From Corynebacterium pseudopelargi (lineage in GTDB: Bacteria > Actinomycetota > Actinomycetes > Mycobacteriales > Mycobacteriaceae), in assembly GCF_003814005.1 (NCBI RefSeq), contig NZ_CP033898.1, positions 1,054,001 through 1,118,000 of the forward strand: 64,000 bases of DNA. Direction: 5' to 3'. The notes beneath the pieces were generated by a model. That model saw only the letters and a list, made by a program, of their open reading frames with translations. It ran no database searches and was not told the DNA's origin. This document shows, in pieces, positions 6,572-15,053 of this stretch. The stretch's first letter is position 1; the number at the start of each line of letters is the position of its first letter. Position numbers and translations under genes: made by a program.

Positions 6572-7837
6572 ATGGAACCTTCACAGTCGTTTGAGTCCTC
6601 GCAATGCCCACTGCACTTTTCACGCCGAAGTTTCCTCGGAGGAGCATCGGTGCTTGGGGGTGCAGCCATGCTGCAACCGGCGGTGGCGTTGGCCAATGCG
6701 CCACAACCGGAATCGGGAGCAGATTGCGAAGTGGGATCAAAGGCGGTGCCTTTCGACGCTCAACACCAAGCAGGTGTGCAAACTGTTCCTGCAGCGCACC
6801 TCAATGTGCTGGGGTTAAACCTTCGCGCCGGCGTTACTCAAAAAGACGCCAAGCGCCTGATGAGTTTGTGGACAGAAGACGCCCGCCGTCTTACGCAGGG
6901 CAAGAACCCCCTTGGCAGCCTTGAACCAGAAATGGTGCAACACCCAAGCAACCTCACCATTACCTGCGGCCTTGGCTCCCGCTTCTTCGACATTGTGGGC
7001 AAACAAGATCAACGCCCGGCCTGGATGGAAGAAAACCTGGAGTTTTCCAAAGACCAACTCAAACCAGAGTGGGGGCAAACCGACCTGGTGTTGCAGATCT
7101 GCTGTGACGACCCAGTGATGCTCGCCTTTGCCACCCGCCACATGCTGCGAGCAGGCGTGGACTATGTGCAGCAGCAGTGGCTGCAGCAGGGATTCCTCAA
7201 CGCCCCAGGGGTCAAAGACCCCAAAGCCACACCAAGAAATCTCTTCGGCCAAAAAGACGGCACCATCAATCCGCGCTCCGAAGAAGAATTCGAGCAACAA
7301 GTCTGGATTGATAGCGATGATGATGCACCCGCCTGGTTAGAAGGCGGAAGCTGCCTGATTGTGCGACGCATCGCCATGAATTTGGATACGTGGGAACAAC
7401 TTGATCGCCAGTCCCGAGAACTCGCCATTGGCCGCACCCTCGATAGCGGGGCGCCCCTTGGCCAAAAAGATGAATTTGACCAGGCCGACTACGACAAAAC
7501 CGACGAGTACGGCCTGCCGTATATCGACCCAAGAAGCCACATGGCACTTGCCTCAGCCCCAAGTGACAAGCCCAAAGAAAAGCTTTTGAGGCGCGCCTAT
7601 AACTACGATGCTGCGCCTACTGCTGGCAGCGAGCAGCTTTCCAATGCCGGACTGGTGTTTTGCTGCTACCAAAAAGACCCGCGCAAGCAATTCATCCCGA
7701 TCCAACGCCGCCTCAACGACGGCGACAGGCTCAATGAGTGGATTACCCACACAGGCTCCGCCATGTACGCGATTGTGCCGGGAACCCAAGAACACGGCGA
7801 TGAACCCTACTGGGCAGCCTCGTTGCTTGAGGGCTAA
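6572..7837 (+). CDS. Tat-exported DyP-type haem peroxidase (EfeB-like)
   Basis: A 421-residue protein with a twin-arginine signal SRRSFLGGASVLGG, then a DyP fold. The GXXDG motif is FGQKDG with catalytic D229, the proximal haem histidine is probably H323 in DPRSHMALA, and the distal arginine lies in LLRRAYNYD (about 339-340). AATAAGGA precedes the ATG. Export in folded form with haem follows from the Tat signal. It closes the copC / PCu(A)C / DyP group. EfeB proteins act with EfeU and EfeO in iron uptake, but no efeU or efeO is present here, so the substrate is open. Confidence 0.9.
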   Translation: MEPSQSFESSQCPLHFSRRSFLGGASVLGGAAMLQPAVALANAPQPESGADCEVGSKAVPFDAQHQAGVQTVPAAHLNVLGLNLRAGVTQKDAKRLMSLWTEDARRLTQGKNPLGSLEPEMVQHPSNLTITCGLGSRFFDIVGKQDQRPAWMEENLEFSKDQLKPEWGQTDLVLQICCDDPVMLAFATRHMLRAGVDYVQQQWLQQGFLNAPGVKDPKATPRNLFGQKDGTINPRSEEEFEQQVWIDSDDDAPAWLEGGSCLIVRRIAMNLDTWEQLDRQSRELAIGRTLDSGAPLGQKDEFDQADYDKTDEYGLPYIDPRSHMALASAPSDKPKEKLLRRAYNYDAAPTAGSEQLSNAGLVFCCYQKDPRKQFIPIQRRLNDGDRLNEWITHTGSAMYAIVPGTQEHGDEPYWAASLLEG

Positions 7838-7886
7838 GAGCGTGGCGGTAGGATGCTTATGACACGTCGGTGGTTTCCATAGCATC

Positions 7887-7912
7887 ACGCCACATGCCAG
7901 TGGGGCGTTTTT
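7887..7912 (+). terminator. Probable terminator after the DyP gene
   Basis: ACGCCAC pairs with GTGGGGCGT (one bulge) around a six-base loop and is followed by TTTTT. It separates the copper module from thrS. Confidence 0.6.
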
Positions 7913-7996
7913 CACCTTCGTGCTCCAATGTCCAACGTTCGCGTCCAGGTATGACGCAAACGATGCTTGAGCGCAAGTAAAGGAGCGCAGCTATTT

Positions 7997-10063
7997 ATGG
8001 CACACCTCATCGAGCCGGTGCAGAACCCTCACCAACCCTTCCTCGTGCCCGCCGGCACCGCAGCCGGCGCCGCAATGCGAGAGCTTGAACTACCAAACAA
8101 AGGCCCAGAGGCCATTGTGTGCGTAGAAGAAGCAGACGGCACCATTCGCGATCTCGCGTTCGTGCCGGAAGAAGACACCTACGTCACCCCGGTTCCCGCA
8201 AATACCGCCACCGGCCGTGCGGTCATCCGACACTCCTGTACCCACGTCTTGGCGCAGGCTGTGCAAGCAGAATTCCCCGGCACCAAGCTCGGCATCGGCC
8301 CTGCCATCGAAAACGGCTTCTACTACGACTTCGATGTAGCAGAGCCATTTACCCCTGAAGATCTCGCGCGCCTAGAAAAGCGCATGAAAAAGATCATCAA
8401 ACAGGGCCAGAAATTCGAGCGCCGGGTCTATGCCGATCAGGCAGAAGCCACCGAGGCCCTCAAGGATGAGCCCTACAAGCTGGAGCTGATTCAGGATAAG
8501 GGCAACGTTGACCCCAATTCCGATGAGGCGACCGAGGTTGGCGCCGGGGAGCTTACCGGCTACTACAACATCAATCCGCGAAGCGGTGAGGTGGAGTGGT
8601 ATGACCTCTGCCGCGGCCCGCATGTGCCTACCACCAAGTACATTCCGGCGTTTGCGCTGACCCGTTCTTCTGCTGCCTATTGGCGCGGCGATCAATCGCT
8701 GGCTGGCCTGCAAAGAATCTATGGCACTGCTTGGGAATCCAAGGAGGCCCTTGAGCAGTATCAGATGATGATCGAGGAGGCCGAAAAGCGCGATCACCGC
8801 AGGCTCGGCCAGGAGCTCGACCTGTTTAGCTTCCCGGATGAGATCGGCTCTGGTTTCCCCGTCTTCCACCCCAATGGCGCGATTGTTCGCCTGGAAATGG
8901 AAGAGCACTCGCGTCGCCGGCACATCGCTGAGGGCTACTCCTTTGTCAACACCCCGCACATCACCAAGGGCGAGCTCTTTGAAAAGTCTGGCCACCTGGA
9001 TTTCTATGCCGATGGCATGTTCCCACCGATGCAGCTCGACGGGGAATACGACGAAGATGGCAATGTGATCAAGCAGCCGCAGGATTACTATGCCAAGCCG
9101 ATGAACTGCCCGATGCACAATCTGATCTTTGCATCCCGCGGGCGTTCCTACCGCGAGTTGCCGCTGCGTCTATTCGAATTCGGCACGGTGTACCGCTATG
9201 AAAAGTCCGGTGTGATCCACGGGCTTACCCGTGCTCGTGGCTTTACCCAAGATGATGCCCACATCTATTGCACCGAGGATCAGCTCGAGCAAGAGCTCAC
9301 CACGGTGTTGGAATTCATCATTTCCTTGCTGCGCGACTACGGCCTGGATGATTTCTACCTGGAGCTTTCTACCAAGGATGAGTCCAAGTTCGTTGGCTCG
9401 GACGAGATTTGGGAGCGCTCCACTGCGATTTTGCAGCGCGTAGCCGATGCCTCCGGTCTTGATTTGGTGCCGGATCCAGGCGGGGCGGCCTTCTATGGTC
9501 CGAAGATTTCCGTCCAGGCCCGCGACGCTATTGGCCGTACCTGGCAGATGTCGACTGTGCAGCTCGACTTCAACCTGCCTGAGCGCTTCAACCTGGAATA
9601 CACCGCCCCCGATGGTTCCAAGCAACGCCCGATCATGGTGCACCGCGCCCTGTTCGGCTCCATCGAGCGCTTCTTTGGCGTGCTGCTTGAGCACTACGCG
9701 GGTGTGTTCCCGGCGTGGTTGGCTCCGCAGCAGGTGATGGGCATTCCGGTAGCCGATAGCTTTAGCCCTCACCTCGAGGCTGTGTGCGAGAAGCTGCGGG
9801 CGCGTCAGGTGCGCGCAACGGTGGATACTTCGGATGACCGTATGCAAAAGAAGATCCGCAATCACACCACCTCCAAGGTGCCTTTCATGTTCCTCGCCGG
9901 TGCCCGCGATGTGGAAGCAGATGCTGTGAGCTTCCGTTTCCTCGATGGTTCCCAGGTCAATGGTGTGCCGGTGAATCAGGCGGTGGATTTGATTGTGAAC
10001 TGGATTGCCCAGCGCAACAATGAGGCGCCCACGAAGGAATCCGTGGAGGCCTTGCTGCAGTAG
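7997..10063 (+). CDS. thrS: Threonyl-tRNA synthetase
   Basis: Class II synthetase charging tRNA-Thr. The 688-residue protein has an N-terminal TGS-like domain, the editing domain (motif [11 protein letters not shown] and the later CRGPH), then the catalytic core with zinc cysteine in [11 protein letters not shown], motif 2 around [16 protein letters not shown] and motif 3 near [13 protein letters not shown], and an anticodon-binding domain at the end. AAAGGAG lies 11 bases before the ATG at 7997; the frame is open further upstream to a TTG at 7967 but without support. No T-box leader is visible. It heads the thrS-HIT-pgsA-patA-pimA cluster conserved in mycobacteria. Confidence 0.97.
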   Translation: MAHLIEPVQNPHQPFLVPAGTAAGAAMRELELPNKGPEAIVCVEEADGTIRDLAFVPEEDTYVTPVPANTATGRAVIRHSCTHVLAQAVQAEFPGTKLGIGPAIENGFYYDFDVAEPFTPEDLARLEKRMKKIIKQGQKFERRVYADQAEATEALKDEPYKLELIQDKGNVDPNSDEATEVGAGELTGYYNINPRSGEVEWYDLCRGPHVPTTKYIPAFALTRSSAAYWRGDQSLAGLQRIYGTAWESKEALEQYQMMIEEAEKRDHRRLGQELDLFSFPDEIGSGFPVFHPNGAIVRLEMEEHSRRRHIAEGYSFVNTPHITKGELFEKSGHLDFYADGMFPPMQLDGEYDEDGNVIKQPQDYYAKPMNCPMHNLIFASRGRSYRELPLRLFEFGTVYRYEKSGVIHGLTRARGFTQDDAHIYCTEDQLEQELTTVLEFIISLLRDYGLDDFYLELSTKDESKFVGSDEIWERSTAILQRVADASGLDLVPDPGGAAFYGPKISVQARDAIGRTWQMSTVQLDFNLPERFNLEYTAPDGSKQRPIMVHRALFGSIERFFGVLLEHYAGVFPAWLAPQQVMGIPVADSFSPHLEAVCEKLRARQVRATVDTSDDRMQKKIRNHTTSKVPFMFLAGARDVEADAVSFRFLDGSQVNGVPVNQAVDLIVNWIAQRNNEAPTKESVEALLQ

Positions 10064-10113
10064 TTTGGGGCTAGAAGCAGCAAAACGCTAGAACACACAG
10101 AAAGGGCACGCAC

Positions 10114-10677
10114 GTGCAGCAATACCACGACACCGGCGTTGGGGTGCCGGATCGCCTTGAGCGGCTTTGGGCACCCTACCGGATGGGGTATATCCGCCAA
10201 GATGGGCAAGACACCACAAAGCCTAGGAGCAATCCTTTTGTGCAGATTCCCCAGCTTGACGACGCCACCGGGTTGATCGTCGCGCGTGGTCAAAGCGTAT
10301 ATTGCGTGCTCAATCTCTTCCCCTATAACGCGGGGCACATGATGGTGGTGCCGTATCGCGAAGAAGCGAACTTGGAGGATCTCTTACCAGAGGAATCCGC
10401 TGAGATGTTCGCCTTTGCCCAGGCTGCTATTCGTGTGCTCAAACAAGCATCGAATCCAGATGCCATCAATGTGGGATTTAACCTCGGCAAGGCCTCTGGC
10501 GGTTCTGTTGCCGAGCACCTCCACATGCACATCGTTCCGCGCTGGAGCGGAGACTCAAATTTCATGACGATCATCGACGGCACCAAAGTGCTGCCCCAGT
10601 TGCTGCGCGATACGCGCTCGCTGCTTGCCCAGACATGGTCGTCTATCGAAGGCCTACCAGGAGAAGCCCATGCTTAG
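10114..10677 (+). CDS. HIT family nucleotide hydrolase/phosphorylase
   Basis: A 187-residue HIT protein with the triad motif HLHMHIVPRW (H135, H137, H139) and the upstream NLFPYNAGHMMVVP segment. It resembles the M. tuberculosis Rv2613c group, reported as diadenosine tetraphosphate phosphorylases, and sits in the same place between thrS and pgsA. The GTG at 10114 follows AGAAAGGG. Its last eight bases overlap the start of pgsA, implying translational coupling. The substrate is inferred from the mycobacterial orthologue. Confidence 0.88.
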   Translation: MQQYHDTGVGVPDRLERLWAPYRMGYIRQDGQDTTKPRSNPFVQIPQLDDATGLIVARGQSVYCVLNLFPYNAGHMMVVPYREEANLEDLLPEESAEMFAFAQAAIRVLKQASNPDAINVGFNLGKASGGSVAEHLHMHIVPRWSGDSNFMTIIDGTKVLPQLLRDTRSLLAQTWSSIEGLPGEAHA

Positions 10678-11323
10678 CGTCCGAGGCCGCAAGCCTGCTG
10701 CCGTGATTGTTGAACCCGTGGCAAAGCTATTTGCCAAAGCGGGTATTTCCCCCAATGCCGTGACCACCATCGGCGCGGCCATCACCATCGCTATTGCCGT
10801 CATTTTGATTCCCACGAATCACCTGATCGCGGCCGCCTTGCTCTCAGGGCTCTTTGCCGCCTTTGACATGGTTGATGGCACCATGGCCAGGCTTCGCGGT
10901 GGCGGGACCAAATACGGTGCCACCTTGGATGCCACCTGCGACAGGCTTACCGATGGCGCACTTTTTGCCGCTATTACCTGGTGGCTGATCTATACCTACG
11001 ACGCCCCAAAGCCACTGGTGGTGGCAGCACTGATCGTGTTGGTGTGCTCCCAGGTGATCTCCTATGTCAAGGCTCGCGCCGAAGCATCGGGATTCAAGGT
11101 CAATGGCGGTTTAGTGGAACGCCCCGAAAGGCTCATCATCGGACTAGTTGGTCTTGGGCTTCAAGGTTTCGGTGTGCCTTATGCCATTGACGTTGCCTTG
11201 TGGATTCTTGCCCTGGGCAGCATCTTTACCGTCTGGCAGCGCCTGCACATGGTCAAGCAATCGCCTCAGGCGAAACAAATCATCGCGCCTCCGGCCGGTG
11301 CCAAGGAGTTTCCTGGCGCATGA
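10670..11323 (+). CDS. pgsA: Phosphatidylinositol phosphate synthase
   Basis: CDP-alcohol phosphotransferase transferring a phosphatidyl group from CDP-diacylglycerol to inositol 1-phosphate, the first lipid step towards PI and PIMs. The signature D66-x2-D69-G-x2-A-R74-x8-G83-x3-D87-x3-D91 is complete, and five or six membrane helices follow. The frame extends upstream inside the HIT gene, but the ATG at 10670 has CCAGGAGAAG and gives the expected 217 residues. It overlaps patA by four bases (ATGA). The PIP synthase assignment, rather than PG phosphate synthase, rests on its neighbours patA and pimA. Confidence 0.93.
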   Translation: MLSVRGRKPAAVIVEPVAKLFAKAGISPNAVTTIGAAITIAIAVILIPTNHLIAAALLSGLFAAFDMVDGTMARLRGGGTKYGATLDATCDRLTDGALFAAITWWLIYTYDAPKPLVVAALIVLVCSQVISYVKARAEASGFKVNGGLVERPERLIIGLVGLGLQGFGVPYAIDVALWILALGSIFTVWQRLHMVKQSPQAKQIIAPPAGAKEFPGA

Positions 11324-12216
11324 GTGCACGAGAAACACTCAGCGCCAAGGCCTATATTGCCGGATGGAAACTCGTGCGGCGCTTACCAATCGGTGTTGCC
11401 GATGCGCTTTTTAACTTCGCTGCTGATTGCTGGTCGCGGCGAGGCGCGGGATTGCCGCAACTGCGCAAGAACCTCGCCCGAGTCGTAGGGGAAGAGCGCG
11501 TAGATAAGCCACTGGTGCGTGCAGCGGCTAGGTCCTATGCACGCTATTGGCGTGAGGCATTCCAACTGCCAGCTATTGCCGAAGATCCCGACTTGCACCA
11601 GCGCCTGCTCCAAAGTGTTACAGGCTTAGACCGGCTCCAGGCATCCCTCGACAAGGGCAAGGGCGTGGTGCTGGTATTGCCGCATAGCGGCAACTGGGAC
11701 ATGGCCGGGGTGCTCTTAGTGCACGTTCACGGTCAATTCACCACCGTGGCCGAAAGGCTGAAGCCCGAATCGCTGTATCAAGCGTTTGTGGATTATCGCG
11801 AAGCCTTGGGCTTTAGGGTGCTGCCACTAAGCGGTGGGCCTAAGCCTTTCCATGGGCTCAAAGCTGCCCTTGAGGCCGGCCAAGTGGTGTGCCTGCTGGG
11901 AGAAAGAGACCTCAAACGCAGCGGGGTAGAGGTGAACTTCTTCGGGCGCACCGCGCGCATGCCGGCAGGGCCTGTGAAGCTAGCGCAAGAAACCGGTGCG
12001 GCCTTGCACCCAGTGCACCTGTGGTTTGAGCCAGGCGGCTGGGGCTTTGAAGTAGGCGAGGCAATCGAGGTAGGAGAGCTTGCACCCACCGTGCAGCGCG
12101 TCGCCGATGCACTTGCCACGGGCATTGCCGCTCACCCCGCCGATTGGCACATGCTGCAGCCGCTGTGGATTGAAGATCTTGATCAACAGCGTTATCTTCG
12201 CGGGTTAGCTACCTAG
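11320..12216 (+). CDS. patA: PIM acyltransferase PatA
   Basis: Membrane-associated acyltransferase that acylates the 2-linked mannose of phosphatidylinositol mannosides from acyl-CoA. The 298-residue protein carries the HX4D motif in PHSGNWDMAG (H122, D127) and LLGERDLKRSGVEVNFFGR further on, both typical of this lipid-A acyltransferase-like family. The ATG at 11320 overlaps the pgsA stop. Order pgsA-patA-pimA equals Rv2612c-Rv2611c-Rv2610c. Confidence 0.92.
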   Translation: MSARETLSAKAYIAGWKLVRRLPIGVADALFNFAADCWSRRGAGLPQLRKNLARVVGEERVDKPLVRAAARSYARYWREAFQLPAIAEDPDLHQRLLQSVTGLDRLQASLDKGKGVVLVLPHSGNWDMAGVLLVHVHGQFTTVAERLKPESLYQAFVDYREALGFRVLPLSGGPKPFHGLKAALEAGQVVCLLGERDLKRSGVEVNFFGRTARMPAGPVKLAQETGAALHPVHLWFEPGGWGFEVGEAIEVGELAPTVQRVADALATGIAAHPADWHMLQPLWIEDLDQQRYLRGLAT

Positions 12217-12223
12217 GGTGGGC

Positions 12224-12229
12224 TACACT
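12224..12229 (+). promoter_or_regulatory. Putative -10 box upstream of pimA
   Basis: TACACT lies eight bases before an ATG at 12238 that is in frame with pimA but 96 bases before the start supported by a ribosome-binding site. It could begin a leadered pimA transcript or a leaderless N-terminally extended form. Confidence 0.4.
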
Positions 12230-12333
12230 GCCAACTAATGCATTGGCCATCAACCCGCGTGGGTCAGCACAATACGCTGGCGCACCCGGATGCACCCCAA
12301 CGGTGCTGTGAGGATTGTGAGAAGGGAGTAGGT

Positions 12334-13422
12334 ATGAATATCGGCATCGTCTGCCCCTACTCCTTCGACGAACCAGGCGGAGTTCAAGCCCATATCCTTG
12401 ACTTAGCGCAGGTGTTGATCCAGCGAGGCCATAGCGTATCGGTGCTCGGGCCTTGCTCAGCGCACACCGAAGTGCCAGATTTTGTATGCAAGGGCGGACC
12501 AAGTATTCCCGTGCCATATAACGGCAGCGTTGCCCGCATCTCATTGCGCCCAGCAACCTTTAAGCGCACCAGAGAATTTATCCAACAGGGCAATTTTGAT
12601 GTGCTGCACATCCACGAGCCGAACTCTCCAAGTTTTTCCATGGCAGCGCTGCGCATTGCCGAAGGGCCCATCGTTGCCACCTACCACGCATCATCTTCCG
12701 GGTCGCGGCTGTTAAAGCTGTTGCTGCCCGTACTACGCGGGCCTTTAGAGAAAGTGCGCGGCGGCATTGCCGTATCTGAGATGGCGCGCCGCTGGCAAGT
12801 AGAGATGCTCGGTGGCGATCCGGTGCTGATTCCCAACGGCGTTGATACCCACGCATTTGCCCAGTACCGCAACGAAACATGTAGCGATGATGTGAGCGAG
12901 ATCGTGTTCTTAGGTCGCATCGACGAATCGCGCAAGGGCCTTCCGGTGTTGCTCAAGGCCCTTGATGGTTTGGACCGCAACGTTCAGGTGACGGTCATTG
13001 GCGCTGGACAACCACGCCCGCATCCGCAGGTGCGCTACGTGGGGCGCGTCAGTGACGAAGAAAAAGCCAAGATTTTAGGCCGCGCCGATATCTATGTTGC
13101 CCCGAACCTCGGCGGAGAAAGCTTTGGCATCGTATTAGTAGAGGCGATGGCCGCCGGTTGCGCCGTGGTGGCAAGCGATTTAGAGGCCTTTGCTGCCGTG
13201 TGTGATGCCGAAAGCGAACAGCCCGCTGGTGCGCTATTTAGCACCGGTGACCCAGATGCGCTTCGCCGGATCTTGCAAACGCTGATCGATCAGCCCGCGC
13301 AGTGCGAAGCCCTGGTACACAGTGGCGAGAAGCGCGCTGAATTGTATGACTGGCAAACGGTAGCCGACGAGGTGGAGCGAGTGTATGAAACCGTGGCCGA
13401 TGGAACGAAAGTGCAGGCATAA
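12334..13422 (+). CDS. pimA: Phosphatidylinositol alpha-mannosyltransferase PimA
   Basis: GT4 enzyme that adds the first mannose from GDP-mannose to phosphatidylinositol on the inner membrane face. The 362-residue protein begins MNIGIVCPYSFDEPGGVQ, has the important H118 (TYHAS) at the same number as in mycobacterial PimA, GRIDESRKG (about 194-202) for the nucleotide phosphates, and the EX7E motif E262-E270 in ESFGIVLVE. AAGGGAG is five bases before the ATG at 12334. The open frame extends to 12238, but that extension is unlike the family N-terminus. Confidence 0.95.
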   Translation: MNIGIVCPYSFDEPGGVQAHILDLAQVLIQRGHSVSVLGPCSAHTEVPDFVCKGGPSIPVPYNGSVARISLRPATFKRTREFIQQGNFDVLHIHEPNSPSFSMAALRIAEGPIVATYHASSSGSRLLKLLLPVLRGPLEKVRGGIAVSEMARRWQVEMLGGDPVLIPNGVDTHAFAQYRNETCSDDVSEIVFLGRIDESRKGLPVLLKALDGLDRNVQVTVIGAGQPRPHPQVRYVGRVSDEEKAKILGRADIYVAPNLGGESFGIVLVEAMAAGCAVVASDLEAFAAVCDAESEQPAGALFSTGDPDALRRILQTLIDQPAQCEALVHSGEKRAELYDWQTVADEVERVYETVADGTKVQA

Positions 13423-13425
13423 CGC

Positions 13426-13881
13426 ATGCAAACACTTCTGCTGGTGCTGCTGAGCGTCGCTATCACCATCGCGCTGTTGTGGGCGTATTTCACAGCACAA
13501 AGGCTCAATCGCCTGCATATTCGCACCGACGCAGCATTGCAGTCTTTACAGGCGACCCTGGATCGGCGCGCAGCGATTGCCGCAGTGCTGATCCCAGATA
13601 TCGCACCCCAAGCCCACGCTGCTGAACAAGTTCCTTTGGAATACGCCAATTTTGCACAGCGGATAGAAAAAGAACGACCCATCTCTGCTGCTATTGCCCA
13701 ATTGGGTGAACAACCCCCTGCACCGCTCGCAGATGCAGAAGTGCGCCTGCAGCTTGCCCACCGCTTTTATAACGAGGCAGTAGCCGATACCAGGGCATTA
13801 AGAACCCGCCCACTGGTACGCATCACCCGACTTGGCGGCAGGGCGCAGTTGCCTGAGTATTTCGAATACACCGAATGCTAA
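13426..13881 (+). CDS. Small membrane-anchored protein, LemA-like C-terminus
   Basis: A 151-residue protein with one N-terminal membrane helix (residues 1-22) and a mainly helical soluble part. The C-terminal stretch RFYNEAVADTRALRTRPLVRITRLGG resembles the end of LemA-type proteins. Related proteins occur immediately after pimA in other actinobacteria. It starts three bases after the pimA stop, so it is probably co-transcribed and coupled. Function is unknown; a link to PIM metabolism is only positional. Confidence 0.75.
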   Translation: MQTLLLVLLSVAITIALLWAYFTAQRLNRLHIRTDAALQSLQATLDRRAAIAAVLIPDIAPQAHAAEQVPLEYANFAQRIEKERPISAAIAQLGEQPPAPLADAEVRLQLAHRFYNEAVADTRALRTRPLVRITRLGGRAQLPEYFEYTEC

Positions 13882-13892
13882 CGACCGGAGCT

Positions 13893-15053
13893 TCAGAGTA
13901 GCTGCCGAATGGCCGAGCAGGCCTCGGCAACCACCTCGCGCGGATGCCTCGCAGTAATGGTCAGTCGCAGCATCGCCTCGCCATCTGGCACGGTGGGGTA
14001 GCGAATAGCGGGGATAAACCAGCCCTGATCAAACAACTGCTCATGCAGTGCCAAGGCTCGCTCGGTGCTGCCAACCACCACGGGAATGATGGCGCTTTGT
14101 GGCCCAGTGGGCGAAAGGCCCAGGTGCTCATGGGCGGTCGCGATATTCAGCGCCAATTGAGTAAGTGGGCCTGGGTCATTGCTCAGCACATCTAAGGCTG
14201 CGATCAAAGCGGCAGTGCTGGCGGGAGTATTGGCGGTGGAGAAGACGAAACTTCTGGCGCGATTGCGAAGCAAATGGCCAAGGGCGCTGCCGCAGAGCAC
14301 GAAACCGCCGATGCCGCCGAGGGCTTTGCTGGCGGTGCCGATGATCACTTCATTTTCATAGCGTTGGGGATATAGCCCGATAATGCCCCTGCCGCCACCG
14401 AGGTTGCCTACCCCGTGGGCGTCGTCAAGCAAAAGCCAGGCACCAAATTGGCTGCATACAGCGCGCAAGGCGGGAAGGTCGATCACCTCGCCGGTCATGG
14501 AAAAGACGGCGTCTGAGACCACGATGGCCTGATTGCTCGATTCGCGCGCGTGGCGTTCAAGCATGCGGGCAAGCGCCTCGACATCACCGTGGGGATAGAT
14601 CGTGGTGCTTGCCTTGCTCATGCGGGCGCCATCGATAATCGAGGCGTGATTGAGCTCATCGGAAAAAATCGTGCAGGACGCATCGCTGATCGCCTGTAGC
14701 ACCGAGACGTTTGTTTGGAAACCGGTGGCAAATAACACCGCATCCTCACTGCCGAAAAAGCGTGCCAACGCCGCTTCGGCATCCCGGTGAAGCTGCAGGC
14801 CCGTGGTAAGCCGCGAACCACCCGACGTAGTACCAAAGGCCTCAATGGCGTGAGCAGCAGCAGCTTGAAGCGCAGGGTGCATGCCCAGGCCTGCATAGTC
14901 AGAAGAAGCAAATTGCCAGACGTGTTGGCCATTGATCTCGCAGCGCAATTGCGTACTGGAAAACGCCCGAACGTGGCGTTCAAGCCCACGGGCTTGCCAG
15001 GTGCTGTTCGCGGCCGAAGCGAAAGCCTCAATGCTGTTGTGCTGAACGTTCAT
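13893..15053 (-). CDS. bioF: 8-amino-7-oxononanoate synthase BioF
   Basis: PLP-dependent alpha-oxoamine synthase condensing pimeloyl-CoA with L-alanine to KAPA, the first committed ring-atom step of biotin. The 386-residue protein has FASSDYAGL, SGGSRLTTG, FSDELNHASIIDG (H136), LLLDDAHGVG (D210, H213) and the PLP lysine K243 in TASKALGGIGG. Other oxoamine synthases (Kbl, SPT) are possible by fold, but the adjoining bioW argues for BioF. Its ATG overlaps the bioW stop by four bases, so the pair is an operon. The convergent end lies 11 bases from the plus-strand gene at 13426-13881. Confidence 0.92.
   Translation of the reverse strand: MNVQHNSIEAFASAANSTWQARGLERHVRAFSSTQLRCEINGQHVWQFASSDYAGLGMHPALQAAAAHAIEAFGTTSGGSRLTTGLQLHRDAEAALARFFGSEDAVLFATGFQTNVSVLQAISDASCTIFSDELNHASIIDGARMSKASTTIYPHGDVEALARMLERHARESSNQAIVVSDAVFSMTGEVIDLPALRAVCSQFGAWLLLDDAHGVGNLGGGRGIIGLYPQRYENEVIIGTASKALGGIGGFVLCGSALGHLLRNRARSFVFSTANTPASTAALIAALDVLSNDPGPLTQLALNIATAHEHLGLSPTGPQSAIIPVVVGSTERALALHEQLFDQGWFIPAIRYPTVPDGEAMLRLTITARHPREVVAEACSAIRQLL

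Noticed and set aside
7838-7996. Possible T-box leader upstream of thrS
   Set aside because: No T-box sequence or specifier-loop structure is visible; only a terminator of the upstream gene.
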